A stretch of DNA of 64,000 nt from Hypholoma sublateritium FD-334 SS-4 (GCA_000827495.1 KN817580.1:9549-73548); one strand, 5' to 3'; positions 47,625 to 60,163 are shown, numbered from the stretch's first letter. Translations and numbers: made by a program. The notes: generated by a model not told the origin, from the sequence alone.

Positions 47625-48931
47625 CGGGGGCAGAGGAGAATGGATGATCCTGGGTGTAAAAAGTTATGAGAACATTATATGTGCGGAGTTAAAGAAAAGA
47701 AAATGTATAGAGGCAAGATAATTTTGGTCCCTGTTTGTGCTTTGATGATGACGTCCCGGTAGAGAATAGGATACATGGATGTTCGGGACGAGGTCCGTGT
47801 TGCACAGAGTATATAACAGAGTACGCCGAGATGTTCGGGAGACAAAGAAGGGGACAAATAGTGCAAGAAGGACGGAAAGGAAGGTTTCCGGTAGGATTCA
47901 GGCGGAGAGGACTAGGGGCGAGCACAGTAGAGCGCGCAACGAGGCAGAGGGGAATGACTGATGGAAAACGGCTTGTGTTGCGACCGTGTAAACCATTGCA
48001 ACTGTCCACGCCGTCAGTCAGATGATAGCTCATTGTGAGCTTATAGTACATTATTTTTGCATTCGTAGATGAACTAGTTCAAGCGGCTGCAGAGAACTGT
48101 ATCGTATCTTGAGGGGTTAATCAAGAATACTATATATGAGGGAATCATGCGATCAAGGACAAGTACTGACCTGAGGCCGACGGAGAGATATGCTCATCGC
48201 ACGAACTAAAAATAAGAACCCTAGTGCGTGATCACATCCCAGCGCTAAGAATAGGTTGAGCCTAGTGGAAGATGGGAGTGCGTTCCAACTGCAAGTCCTC
48301 ACGATTATTTCAGATATTACAGAACGGAGAGTCTGAATACCATTCAGGAATACTTGGTGAGAGATTGATCATGAATGAGCTCTGGATTATTGGTTGTCTT
48401 TCGCCAACGAAACGGTGGCTGAGTAGTGAGCACCTCCGATGCCTCTCGGGATGTCCTCCCTCCCGTCCGAGGTATGTATCCTTGAGGTAGCTGCACATCT
48501 GCACTGCATGCAGTAGCTTCATCCACTGCAGTGTACATGGAGAATGTAGAGGAAGAACTTGGGAAGAACATATGTAAATGGAATTCTGACGTGAGCCCAT
48601 TTATATATCGACAACTTGCTCTTGGCAATTCCTTGGCATGGGTAACTCACCGAATCTATGTGGCATGATGTATATCAAATGTATATTCAAGGTTGAAAGT
48701 AGGGTTGAGATTAAGTACGTCGTAAAATGAGTAACAATCGCAGAACAAAATAATCCGTGTAAAAACTATGCAGGGCGTGTAATACAGATTGTTACGGAGC
48801 AAAAAGAAATCGTACTATATATATATTGTCGTGCACTACAGCATCACCCTCGTTCTATTCGTTGTGTATCCGAGCAAGGGCACACGTCGTCGAGTGGGCA
48901 TTAAAACTAGATATCCAAAGTGTGTACACGT
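47625..48931. other. Intergenic region upstream of the PPxY gene and downstream of the phosphotransferase
   Basis: About 1.3 kb. ORFs at 47689-48051, 48272-48490 and 48310-48600 carry no recognisable features and no splice-supported partners. Purine-rich around 47840-47955. Confidence 0.4.
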
Positions 48932-50649
48932 CTACGAGAGTTTATCAGGCTGCGCGTTGTGCCATACTCCCTTGTCGTCCTTCTTTCTAACCGTAAAACA
49001 TGCAATACCAAGGTAATTCGTGATATCGTTAATCACCAGGGTGACGAAGCGGGCATAGGCTGCAAAAGAAATAAAAAGCGTGAACCATACGAAGATTGTC
49101 GTGTTTCGAGTGGACGTTTGTATTATCGGGGCCCTGTTATAAGCAAGAAAAGATCAAGTTACGATCAAACAAAATAATGACAAGCATTTACATTCCGAAA
49201 AGTGGCAGGTTTGCATCAATTGCACCTGCAATGCTCCATATCCATACCCAGTCCCACATAGGAAATGGACCTTTCGTGACATGTGCAAGGATCATCCTAC
49301 CCACCATATGAGCAAACTGCAAGCCCCACGCGCACAAGAATGGTACGAATGCCGCTGAGTCGAGTATGTATGAATTGTTAAACCTCGGATGCGAAAGCCA
49401 CGCCACCTGCAAAAGAGCAGAGCCGGCAAAGGGGGCGAGGAGTAGAAGAGGCCGGATGCTTGACGTCTTTTGCGCGCGGGTCGCTTTGAGAACATTTAGA
49501 TAGCTGTAAAATATATTGAATCCGAGGCCGAATGCGCCGAAAACCATGAAAGACTCGTTGAGGGGAATATTTGGAAGTCGGGACATCAAAGTAAGGTTCT
49601 CGAGGTGAGTGAAGGTCAAGATCTTCTGGTCCCAGAATTGAGGGCCGTAATAACCACTGATGGAGAAGATCGCAACTATCATCAAGATGCCTTCCACAGG
49701 CCCCGATATGTGCCCAAGAAACAACTGGCCGGTGTGATATTCTTCCCAGGTTGTCAGATAGAAATTGGCCAAAGTCGCAATCTGTGACGCCACAGTCCAC
49801 CACGATCGTCCCAAACCAAGAGCCCGAGAAGCCAGAATCACTTCCAGCTGGATATGTATGATAAGCAGACCTCGCGTTGAGATAACTACGCATATGCTCA
49901 CTGTCGTATTCAAAGCGTCGCACCCTGAGATATATCATCAGTTACAAGTCAACTGAAAGTACTCTCCTGCCACCAACAAGAGTACAGAAACTGTTTAAAG
50001 CCCATCCACAGCAAGAAAGGGAGACAAAGAAGAGAAATTCAGACAGTTTGAAATGTTTACTTACCATGGTCAAACATCTCCCCTAGAGGCCCCGCCATAC
50101 CTGTCCTCCTTGCCTGCTTTCTTGGAAAGAGTCATAATCTGAATATCACACTCATTAGAAGAATGCACACCCGTCGATTGCGTCCAAACTTTGGTACGCA
50201 AAAAGTCCGGCAGCCCATCTAATTTCGGTGGGTATGAGCAACACAGACGGCTATGCAGAGGAAATCTTACGTGTAGTACACCCAGTGCGGCGGACCTTCC
50301 TCGCCCTCACGTTCCGTTAGATATAACGCGTCATAGTAAAGTAGCGTGAAGAAATTAATGAATACGATGCTCAAGCCAGTAAGGGTGATCTAAACATGTG
50401 CTTCACATGAATTCCAGATTTTAGGCGATATCAGAACATTTGCACAGACCGTGTTGGGAGCTACTGAGAGAGGCCATAAGGTAACAAACCAGGTCCAAAA
50501 TGGGTTCAGAACATAACGCGAAATCAGGGATCTAGATAGTAATAAGATAGGATTGGGAACGTCGGGTGGTGCAGAAGTACTCACTTGTCAACCCCCTTGT
50601 AAGCATATTTCTTGAGGTTCTCCAGGGACCTTTGAGGAATATGACCCAT
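48932..50649 (-). CDS. EPT1: Choline/ethanolamine phosphotransferase (CDP-alcohol phosphatidyltransferase)
   Basis: Starts at ATG 50649 (MGHIPQRSLENLKKYAYKG). The exons then give SLISRYVLNPFWTWFVTLWP, WAAGLFAYQSLDAIDG, KQARRTGMAGPLGEMFDHG and CDALNTTVS, which together form the CDP-alcohol phosphatidyltransferase motif DGxxARx8Gx3Dx3D, complete across two introns. Later come the family's EEYHTGQLFLGHISGPVEG, ILMIVAIFSISGYYG and WIWSIAGAIDANLP, then a last exon ending RKKDDKGVWHNAQPDKLS with TAG at 48932-48934. About seven membrane spans. This endoplasmic reticulum or Golgi enzyme moves phosphocholine or phosphoethanolamine from CDP to diacylglycerol in the Kennedy pathway. Sequence alone does not separate CPT1 from EPT1 specificity, so the symbol is provisional. 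Confidence 0.9.
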
Positions 50650-51152
50650 ATTGTAACTGCACCTGGTCGCGTCAGGTAATATATAAGAAGAGAATTAGAG
50701 AAGGATTATGTATTACCGCAGCGAATCAGCCCACCTTGTGCGTCTAATAAAACCCTAACAGGGTGGCCACGTCAAAGATACAGCTTGAAGAAGGGATGCC
50801 CAACGGTGAACGGCGAATGCGGCGCGCACCTGATATTAGAAAATCTGGCTTCATTGATCATGTGACATTGCCATCATTTTGAAAATGAACGTGCGCGGGC
50901 CCGCGGGCCGCCGCCGCCCGGACCGCTTGAGCACTCACGGCGGACATTGAACTGTCAAATCGGGTAAAAAGTCGTTCTGTCAAGTCATGAAATTCCTACC
51001 AAAAACTAAGGTGTCAATCACTATTTATGTCGAACGCCGGTCACAGATTAGATTGTCACAGACAACTATAAATACGACACAAGACACTTGTATTTATGAT
51101 GACTCTACTGGTCGAGTTGAGAATTAATGTCCACCAGGGATCAAGTCTAAAT
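50650..51152. promoter_or_regulatory. Upstream region of the phosphotransferase gene
   Basis: Contains a GC-rich block at 50891-50923 (about 90% G+C) made of GCGGGCC and CCGCC repeats. An ATATAT stretch near 50679-50685 is about 30 bp before the phosphotransferase ATG. The rest is featureless up to the 3' end of the next minus-strand gene. Confidence 0.4.
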
Positions 51153-53426
51153 CTACTCTTCAGACATATTGGATCTGCCAGAGACAAAGCTACCCGATGT
51201 CCCAGAACCCGATGTCCCAGACGTTGAAGATCTTCCAGAAATACTAGAGGATGAGGCTGAGCTGGCCGACAGACCGGTAGAAAAACTCTCTCGAGCCGAG
51301 CCAACCGAAGCTGCATTGTCGCGGACAGTGGGCGCATCTGAGTACTCCATATCGGCTACATCATCCTCGGCCTGCGTGTCGTCATTCCATTCGTCGTCCG
51401 CGTCGTTGAAATCTTCATCTCCAACCATGTGATACAATGAGAGCCTCTCCGTCCCGTATTTCTTGTGAAACGCCTTGTCGCTGATGCGCTCGTTCGCGCA
51501 CCATGTGAAGGATTCTTCAATGTCCTCCAAAAATGCCACCTGATTCATTCCAACCCGGTTGCGTGTCTTCGGTTGAAGTTTGTTGAAGAAATCAGGGTCG
51601 AAATAATCTATTGGGATATTGTCAGGTGTAGAAACAAAAGGTGAGTCCTCTTGTCGACTGGTGTCAGCAGGAACAATCCTGCGGCGCTCTCTCCACTTTC
51701 GCGTAGGATGCTGTTCGACGCTTTCCCGGCGTACCCTGTCAAGAATCCGAACCCAGCGATTTGCTTTCACTGATCGTTCGGGACGGCGTTTAATGATCCA
51801 TGCTTTCTGCCTAGGGTCGTACTCGTCGTCGGACATTGCCTTTGGGTCTACAAGGGCACGATAATGCTTGGGATAGCCGTTCTCCTCGAGAAATTTGAGA
51901 CGTGCCGCGGCCAACTAATAAGGCTAAGTGTTAGATATATCCTCGAAATCACATAGAAAACATGCATACCCGAATGCGACCTTGGTACTGTGGGCTCGCC
52001 TGCAGCTGAAGAGAAACACTTCCTGGTGTGCGTCCTTCTCTTCTGTACCGGAGCCGCATGAAATGGAACACAAAATGGTCGTACAGTTTCACGAGAACTC
52101 CAGTGTTACTAGCATAAGCCGTGTTTGGAGCCAACGCCAAATAAGCATGGGACACTAGGGCTTGTTTGAATGTGTCGATGGCAACAATCCGGCAGGCGGC
52201 ATTATACAAAGAATATGCACTTTGGCGGAGGTCGGGGCACCAACACCTAAGTCCAAACTGAGATAGACAAGATTGGATGTAACTCAGCATATGCTCCTCC
52301 ACACTGCGCGCTTGTTCGGCAATCCGTCCCTGTGCTGCTGACATTGAGGTACCAATTTGTATCAAATGCTTTGGTATAAGTTCGGGGCCTGCCGTTTGGA
52401 TCACAAAGAGTTGACTCTCGTTCGAGTCCGAGAACCGGTTGTTGAAGTCGGAGAGTAAATCTGAGGGAGGGTTTAATGGTATTGCCTTTGCATCGAGTAA
52501 TGACCACAGAATGCGCAAATGGAGGGACATTGCTTTCTGCACGATAATAAATATGTGTAAATAAGATATCTATCTGCGATGATAAACAGTGACGACGTAC
52601 GGCGAGACCGCCCATATCTGCAGGCATCTCTCTAGGCAGGAACCTAAAGACCTCCGCTGCGGCTTTGACAACAACAGCTTTCTTCTTCTTCTTCTTCTCC
52701 TGGGTCTTTGTGTTAGAGCGCTTGGTAAGACTACGTGCATTGGCAGGTAGCTTTGGGGAAATGGGAACGACGTCGACTCGAGTGGGTACCTGAGCTTCGG
52801 CAGGAGTTGAGCGCTCCAATGGAACTCGGGTATGATCCTCCAAGGTATCCATGTCGTCAACAGGAGCTCCAGATTCGTTGCGTCCAGCTGTTTCGGTCGT
52901 CAAAGCACTAGAGGACTGCATAGTACTACGACTTGCGTTAGATCGTAGAGCGCGACCTCCGGGAATGACTATCTTTGCGAGATGATGGCGCCTTGAGTCG
53001 ACCTTGTGTTTCTTTCTGGCTATAGGAGCTGCAGCGACATTGGGCCAGGGAGTCGAAGAGGTCGCATCAACCATTGAGGAATCATTATTGGTCGGAATAC
53101 TGTGACGGCACATCATATCAGTGTACTATCCATGCAGAAATATACAGATCAGCCTACCTTCGTTCAGCGAGTCGCTTTTCCGCAGCCATCAGTTTAGCGT
53201 TCAATTCGGCCATAGCCTGCCGCATGATCTCTTCTCGGTTCATCAGCTCCTGTTCGGTTCTATTCCAAGCCTCAACTTGAGCAGCAACTTGCAGGTCCGA
53301 ATCTGCGAGCAAGGCTTGAGCACGGCGCTCCACAAGAGCGTCGATGTCCGGTCCCTGCGAATCAGATATGGCTTGGGCGCCAGGAGGTCCAAGGCGAATC
53401 ATCTCCGTGCCGGACGTCGAAGACAT
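51153..53426 (-). CDS. Orphan coiled-coil / low-complexity protein of the accessory block
   Basis: Four exons (minus), each join in phase: from ATG 53426 to about 53156, then from about 53098 to 52604, then 52541 to about 51970, then 51914-51153. About 700-740 residues in order: a helical coiled-coil start (DALVERRAQALLADSDLQ through MAAEKRLAERR), a disordered basic stretch with a run of eight lysines/prior Gln, a folded helical middle (KAMSLHLRILWSLLDAKAIP, HMLSYIQSCLSQFGLRCWCP), then LAAARLKFLEENGYPKHY and a charged region (AWIIKRRPERSVKANRW), closing with a strongly acidic then Ser/Gly-rich tail (STSGTSGSGTSGSFVSG). I do not know the family; similar proteins appear in mushroom accessory regions by recollection only. 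No enzyme motif or signal peptide is seen. Confidence 0.65.
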
Positions 53427-54207
53427 ATTGCCAGTCGGTTTATCTGTATTCTGGAGAACGATTTCTGAGGGTTGTGGTTTGTATGAGTAAGTTTTTTGAG
53501 ACAGCTTTATATGAATCTCACTTTAGCATGCGGTACAAAATACTGCTATAAGCAGTCGTATAAATTAGACGATAGTGCGACGTAGGAAACGAGCAAAGGA
53601 CGACGAACGAAACAACCATATTAAATCGACTACAATTGACTGTCGATTACAGGATAATTGCAGTAGCCTTGAGCACCTTGAACTGGACCTGTCGCCAGGG
53701 GCCGCCGCCACCACTTCCCCTGAGCCACCGACACTGCTTGTACGAGATTGAAGGAGGTGACTGAAGGAGTAAGGCTGAGTAAGATCTAGTAAGCTCCATC
53801 GCCGCTTTCAGTTGAACAGTAAAGCTCCTGCCGGATTTCAACGCGGCGCTGCTGATCAAATTACAGGCACCACGGGAGCATTCATTGAAGGCTTGTTTTG
53901 ATTTCAATGCCGCAACATTGGGAGCGAACCAATTCAATTTATTTAAGCCTAAATCGGAATCGAGCTCCATCGCGGACCCAGTAGTACGTTGCCCGAGATA
54001 TCGAGCGACGTTTGACTTTGTAAAAATCCACGAGACTATGTCCCAACTAAAAGGAATTGCAGCAGTCGTAAATTGGGACAAGGTAATAGATTCAGGTGCA
54101 ACGACTCACAATTACAGAAACAAAAAACGACGATTCCATAAAAGCCGCGCCAGAATTCAGTACCGCCTCATATTTCATCAGTATAAGCCACGCAACCTCG
54201 TCACTAA
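53427..54207. other. Divergent gap between two orphan genes
   Basis: Overlapping open frames on both strands (53647-54081 minus, 53885-54211 plus) show no family features. The plus strand may hold 5' exons of the next gene: the frame from 54118 to 54255 reads SSLNDATGNLECSAEDLSI and could splice into it. Confidence 0.35.
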
Positions 54208-54686
54208 ATGATGCTACAGGAAATCTTGAATGCTCTGCAGAGGATCTTTCTATCGTATGACGTGCAGGAAGATCCTGTTATCATATCTGTTCTAGTGCCC
54301 GAAGCTCAGGAAGCTGAAGAATCTACGGTACGTGATCAATAACGCTCGAGTATCCATGGCTAATGAAATATATTCACTCATCTTGCACAATTTATATATA
54401 GTTGCGCTATCGCGACATCGTGTCGGAAGATAGACTCGTCGCTGTCCTCAATGACAAGGACAACCTCATTGATCTCGGTCACCATCATGTCCAGCAGCTG
54501 CGTGTCGAACTCGACACGGTAAACTTACAGCTAGAAGAATTTAAGAAGGTTAGGCTTTTCCAAAAAAAGAAATATGGTTACTGAATGAGATATTGCTACT
54601 CGCACAAACAGAAGAACACTGAGCTGGAGAAGAAGGTGTTGAAACTTCGTCGTCGTTTGTTCATCGCCGAGAGGGTGGTTTTCTGA
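54208..54686 (+). CDS. Small orphan coiled-coil protein
   Basis: Exons 54208-54327, 54402-54548 and 54612-54686 join in phase to 113 residues. The body is a continuous charged coiled coil (RLVAVLNDKDNLIDL, QLRVELDTVNLQLEEFKK, NTELEKKVLKLRRRLFIAER). The 5' end is uncertain: instead of starting at 54208, exon 1 could be read in another frame from an upstream exon at 54118 through a GTATGA donor at 54256 to a CTCAG acceptor near 54309, joining SAEDLSI to EAEEST in phase 0. The splice sites of the later exons are strong. No family recognised. It is one of three coiled-coil genes in a row. Confidence 0.55.
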
Positions 54687-55211
54687 TTGCCAAATGTTTG
54701 AATGAGTAGAAAGTACAGCTATGTCGAGGGTACTATTGTAAACGTTCTGAAATTGATATTGTCATTGTCGGACTTGTTGTGTGTACTTGATCTTCGTCTG
54801 ATTCTGTATCATAATCATAAAGATATATTGGTCGAGTGACAGGCTAAACACACCATGGCAGGCAGTTCCTGTTACGACAGCATGGATCAAGGGAAAATAC
54901 TGGTCGTACTTGTGCAGAATACTGTAAGGGATTAAGTCAGTATCACGCGATGCCGAAACAACACCTGATAAAAAAAACAATAAAACAGAGCCTATACGAC
55001 CCATTGTCTTGTAATCTCGTTCCGCACCATTCTCAATAGCTCCTTCAAGGCTTGCTGTTATTGATACCACCTTATTCGGCACAATCAATCTAGTCGCTAC
55101 ACCGGCTCAAATATCTTCACTTTGTCGCAACTTTCTGAACCACGAACCTTGGCCGACTCAACTCCCAACCAGTACAACTTGAGCCTTGACGCCACTAACC
55201 ACGCAGTCGGA
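54687..55211. other. Gap between orphan genes
   Basis: A minus-strand ORF at 54762-55088 is open but has no features. Nothing else recognised. Confidence 0.4.
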
Positions 55212-55915
55212 ATGCCGAAGGTCAAGGATAAACCCAGCCGAGTCGAGGTGGTGCTGGTCAAGCGCAGTTTGACTAGTAACAAACAAACATCGTCGTAAGC
55301 ATTATCTTTATGTAATCGCGAATTCAAGAAAATCAGACCTAATACCTATTTGAAAGGCAAGCGCGTCCTGAGAACGCCAAACACCCTGTTGGTGATTTTA
55401 TAGCCGCAGTCGAAACAGATAGCGAAGACGAAATCGATCCCAACGTTTTCGTTGCCACGGATGCAGAGAAATTCCCTGCGGATGAAGTTCAAATCCGCCA
55501 GTTCAAGGGCTCCGACGATGGCAAATACAAAACTGATGGGCTGTTCAGCAACGATTCCGACAATAAATCAGACGTGCAATCTGGGAGTGATGTTTCTGAC
55601 AAGCGCCTTCAGGAAGCTTGGCAAACATACAATGAATTGGCAAGATCTCACCGTCAGAAGCTCCACCAGTACAAGCAATCAAAGCGACTCATAATTTCTT
55701 TGAGAAGAGAAAACCGCCGCCTGCTGCGAAAGACCAAAGTCCATGCAGCCCAACTGCGTGACGCAAATGCCGAGATAGCTGCCCAGACCATTGAGCTCAA
55801 ACGACAGAAAGTTAGTAATGATATCCTCAGCGCCAGATTAGAAGACGCACAAACGAAGTTGGAACGCTTTCGTAATGGCGTAGCAGTGTTTGTAGCGCAG
55901 TTCAGCGGGTTCTAA
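55212..55915 (+). CDS. Orphan coiled-coil protein with acidic linker
   Basis: Exons 55212-55294 and 55357-55915 join in phase to 213 residues. A short basic start (MPKVKDKPSRVEVVLVKRSL) is followed by an acidic, disordered section (ETDSEDEIDPNVFVATDAEK, SDNKSDVQSGSDVSD). The last 110 residues are a long coiled coil (QEAWQTYNELARSHRQKLHQ, RRLLRKTKVHAAQLRDANAE, LSARLEDAQTKLERFRNG). No signal peptide, membrane span or enzyme motif. No family recognised. It shares the coiled-coil character and small size of the gene at 54208, but the sequences do not align by eye. Confidence 0.6.
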
Positions 55916-58854
55916 TCAAATTACATGCAATGTTTAGCCGTCCTGTGTATGCTGGTGTCTGGCGTTACTCACAATATTACTATGCGACACTTGTCCGCAA
56001 TATATCTTCTACGCCTCACGCCCCTTCTCTGCTAAAAACCAGCGCAGCCATACCATGGCACCTATCCATTCATGATATTCTCCTACCACCAGCCGGCCCC
56101 CAAGTCATACGCCAAATGAGGTTATGATCCTCAGAGGCGAACGCACGTCTGTATGGATCGTACGTAGAGTTTTTCAGTACTGATATTGGTAGCGTAGGCA
56201 TACCTTGAGAGTCTGAGACACTAATGTCCGTTTCTAAGTGTTCATTGCCTATTAGGCTCACTCGCGCGATGACAGTTAATGACGAGCCGATGGACGAGTG
56301 GACGAAAGACGTAAGCTCCAAATGGAAGAAGTCAGTTTCTGCTGTGTGGCTTTCAGATTCGACTGCTGAGTGTATATGAATGGGATATGTGGCTTAGCTG
56401 ACCGTTGAAACTGGAAACTTGACGCAAAAACCCAGGAAGCGACGCTGCATCATGTGATTCGGCCAACATCAAGTCTTGCTCGATTCTCGATTTCCAAACC
56501 ACCAACGCTTTGATTATTGGAGACCGAACGGCCATTTGCTCGGAGATTTACCTCACTCAGTTCGAGAACGTACGAGATATTTTTCCGAGGACAGAACAAC
56601 TGTGAACAAATTCAATTCAGCTGAACTTCCTGTCGCAGGAAACCACTCTTACCATCTAATGGCTCTGCGAGCCACCACAGCCAAAATCTTTTCGACAGCC
56701 GCAGCCAGACGCACTTCAAGCTCTACTATCTGGACGTAATAATATGCTGTCCTAGGTCGAAGGTTCAACCAAAGATGCAGAAAAACGGTGCGTGTTCGCA
56801 ATTTCACTAGAGTCCTGAGACAGGGGATTAGGAACTGACGCACACGTCGGTAGACAGAAACTGCTGCGTCATTGTGGTTTTGGAGGAGACGATTAAGTTC
56901 AAACCGTGAATACCTTTCGTGATGTTCACCGCAGATTAGTGTTGAACCGGGAGCATGCGCTTGGCAATACAACATCCTACCATGTACATCAACTTCAACA
57001 CCATATTGACTCGACGATTGCCAATATTCAAGATGAGAGTTATACATTCTCGTTAGCATGCAATTGACGTTCAAGAAAGTAACACACCTGTCCTAGACAT
57101 CAACATGCTCGACCGTGGCCGCATCGCAAAAAGCTGTCCCGAAAAGTTATCTATGCAGAATGTAGCAGTGTCGAAGTACAGCGATCCCATCGACTACAAA
57201 CCCACCACATTCATAGCACTTTCAATCAAATTCACCGTTTACTTGATGAAAGGTTGCTGGTCAGAATGCAGACAACACGCATGCACCACCATAATAAAGT
57301 CAATCGTAGTGGCCAAAATATTGCGGCATCATGGTGCGCTTCTACGTTTTTACGGAGAACTTTTTTCCTTACGAAAAGTTTTATCTTTTAGTTTGCGTCG
57401 TAGTCAATTATTGTTAATATGGAGCGGGTTAGACGCTTACATTAGCGCCCGTGCTCTGTAGAATGGTTTGAACACCTCCCGCAAATACGCCGATATATCT
57501 TCAAACGTGCCTCAAATGCACTAAAGTTTCTATGAAAAATCAGTCGACGGTCATCACTCAATAGAAGTTTGATACTCTCCGGCAAAAGTGAGCCCATAAC
57601 GGTCCGTTCTGCATATGATGACGCCCATACATATACCTTACAATTGATATAGGTCCATGTCAGACGTTTATTTTCCATCTGGCCTCCTCTTCGCCTTTCC
57701 TGATTGTACTGCCTTTGTCCGCACCGTAAACAACAGTATCACATAGAGGCAAGTAAATGGAGCATACCGCGGCCATTTGGCACGGGGACGGCGACCCTCC
57801 AAGTTCGACGTATGCTCTGACGGCGAGCCTATGCCATAAATATGGCCCTCTACACTGCCCTCTTATCGTTTGCCCTCCGGAAACCCTACGATAGATGCTA
57901 ATAGCTCTAGTATGCGTGGTCCAACGGAAACGAAGCACACCTATATCCGAATACACCCTGAACATCCCTCGTAACTTCTGCAGCGCTTCCGACAACGCAT
58001 GTATAGCTATCAGACGACGGTCCTAATCTCCTTGTCGCTCATTTTGATGTGAATCCGCTGCTCGAACGTAAAGTGAGTGCCTTGGAACAAGTTATGGCCT
58101 GCTCATACATTGATAGAACCATTTCCTCGGGATTGCCTCGCTATGTCTGAACATCCTGAAAGCATGCTGGTAGCGAAAAGGTAAGTCTGGAGCAAAAACT
58201 GAGGCATACCTACTTACTAAAGACAGTTTCTGGGTAGCTTCAAGGGTAGCTTCGAAGATGCCTATCGCTCCAATGCAATTGCCTCGGGTGCCGCCTGCAT
58301 TTTCTAGATCACCCTTTCGTGCCATTGTGTGCATCGCCGGACGGCCAATGTCTGTCGATGATGAAGAAAAGGTGTGTGTTTCTTCTGGTCAATCAATGTC
58401 ATAGACGCGATTTGCTTTACATAGGTAGACGAGGCTGCACTCTGACTGTTTATTCCATATCTGCATTTAGAAATGGCAGAAACAAACCGGCGCGGTTCAA
58501 CGTGAGCTTAACTTTGATTCCACTGCGCGTCTTTTAGTTGTTCAATGCAGGGAAACCACAGAAATTCGCAGAGCAAAACCGCAAATATCTGCCTCGTGCA
58601 TAGCATAACGAAAGTGCTTGCATATTGGGCGTATTTGACCTTTTTCTTGAGACGTACCCGCGATTTGCAGCAGTGTTCAGTCCATTTCCGGTTCAAACCG
58701 AACCCTTCAGGCAGGGCAACGTCGTGTATGTATATATCTCATGCTGACGTTGCTTTTGTAGGCAAGACATTACAGACGTTTCATTTCTTCACCCCCAAGT
58801 CTACCACGCGCAGTCTGTCCACCCCGCTGTAGCCGCACCTCAAAACCCGTATTA
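55916..58854. other. 2.9 kb without a convincing gene; possible decayed minus-strand gene
   Basis: Several minus-strand stretches look protein-like: LTSFVHSSIGSSLTVIARVS (56.3 kb), HLEYWQSSSQYGVEVDVHGR (57.0 kb), LPESIKLLLSDDRRLIFHRN (57.6 kb), YLWHRLAVRAYVELGGSP (57.8 kb) and GDLENAGGTRGNCIGAIGIF (58.3 kb). They fall in different frames, and in-frame stops interrupt the joins that I tried, for instance after 58130. This could be a badly modelled real gene or a pseudogene. No transposon end was recognised. Confidence 0.35.
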
Positions 58855-60163
58855 ATGGCTGGCCTTCGAGGTATGTCAACATGAATCCACATCCGTCTTG
58901 TCTGTATCGAATGAATCCCCCAAAAAATTTGGTAGCTGCCCTCAGCGTGGTCATTGTCTCCCATCTCGCTGCGCTGTCCATCAGCATTTTTCGAATCGTC
59001 GATCGCCTACGCCGCAACAGGCTGTGGTATGATGACGCCTTCACTGCTGTCGCAGCCATTGGTTCTTTTCTGACTATGGGTTCACTCCTGGAAATGGGTT
59101 AGATCCACGTTCGTTAGCATGGTTAGCTGTGTGATTCATCCCCTGAATAGTCTTCAAGACACCTTTCATTAAGCCTTTGGAGTACCGTATCATTTTTGCC
59201 AGTAACTTCTTCGTAATATGGTACGTTTTTCTATGGATTCAACAGATAGAAAATGCTCTAACCAGTTGCAGGGCATCAAAGGCTTGCTTCGTCATGACCA
59301 TGGGCCGCGTGCTTGATAGCAGCTATTGGCCTACGCTCGTTCCTTGGTTTCTGTCCATGTCAAGCTTTCTGGTAGGCATTGGAATCACTTGCACGGTTCT
59401 CGCCCTCTTCCTCTGCAAAGTCGATTCCACTTGCTCAAATAACACGACATGCTACTGCGACGTATCGACGAACCTACTATTAAGCGCGCTGATTAGTAAG
59501 CATATTCATCGCTCAACGTCACCAATGTCTAATTCAGAAATAGGCAATGTTATTATTGACACTGCTATTATTGGGCTCAGCGCGCGTATATATATGCTGA
59601 AGATGCTAAAAACACACCTTGCCAGGAAATGGATTGTTAAGAATGCGGTGATTAGCAGCATAGCTATTCTCGTCGTCGACGTTGCATTGTGGCCATCATA
59701 TAGGGCCTTCACCTCCAATCGTTATATCATTCTCTTTTTTCTGATAAATGTCGTCGTGAGTAAAATCGTTGACCTCAGAGCATCTGTCTAGCTAATTGTG
59801 GTTTAGGCAATCGTTTCAGGCATATTCTCAAATATACCAGCTATCATTGGCATACTTTCTGGGAATTTCTCATTGACAGGGGGTGTGGTTGATTCCCCGA
59901 ATGAATATTTTGATGATAGCTCTCGTCGCACGGGAGGCGAGGACGGCGAGCACCTTGCCCTTCGATCCGTACCATTGTCAAATACATCCGAGGACACCTT
60001 CCCACAGCGAACTGCAAGTCTATCCGAGGACGTCGTCGTAAACATCTCCGCAAATACGATAACCATAACGTTGACGGCACCATCAACCAGATCTTTGTCG
60101 CCACCACCTGACTGCAACTCTACGGTCTATGCGGCCACCGCCCCCAAAACTACGAAGTTGTAA
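58855..60163 (+). CDS. Multi-span membrane protein of the fungal rhodopsin-like (PTH11-type) group
   Basis: Exons join in phase: MAGLR, then ALSVVIVSHLAALSISIFRI with RLRRNRLWYDDAFTAVAAIG, VFKTPFIKPLEYRIIF, SNFFVIW joined to ASKACFVMTMGRV, and LVPWFLSMSSFLVGIGITCT. An intron near 59493-59537 joins LLLSALI to KIGNVIIDTAIIGLSARIYM. Then come NAVISSIAILVVDVALWPSY and, after an intron at 59756-59806, AIVSGIFSNIPAIIGILSG, ending in a Ser/Thr-rich tail with TAA 60161-60163. The seven hydrophobic spans, the RRxRLWYDDAF loop and the extracellular cysteines (CSNNTTCYCDV) match the fungal integral-membrane 'rhodopsin' domain family. Ligand and signalling partner are unknown. The assignment rests on layout and two motifs. 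Confidence 0.68.

Noticed and set aside
51169..51432. Plus-strand ORF over the acidic tail of the orphan gene
   Set aside because: It is the antisense of the acidic/Ser-Gly-rich exon; the minus-strand frame is supported by three in-phase splice joins.
54096..54117. 22-nt intron linking the ORF at 54038 to the exon at 54118
   Set aside because: It is shorter than any plausible spliceosomal intron in this window (minimum about 46 nt).
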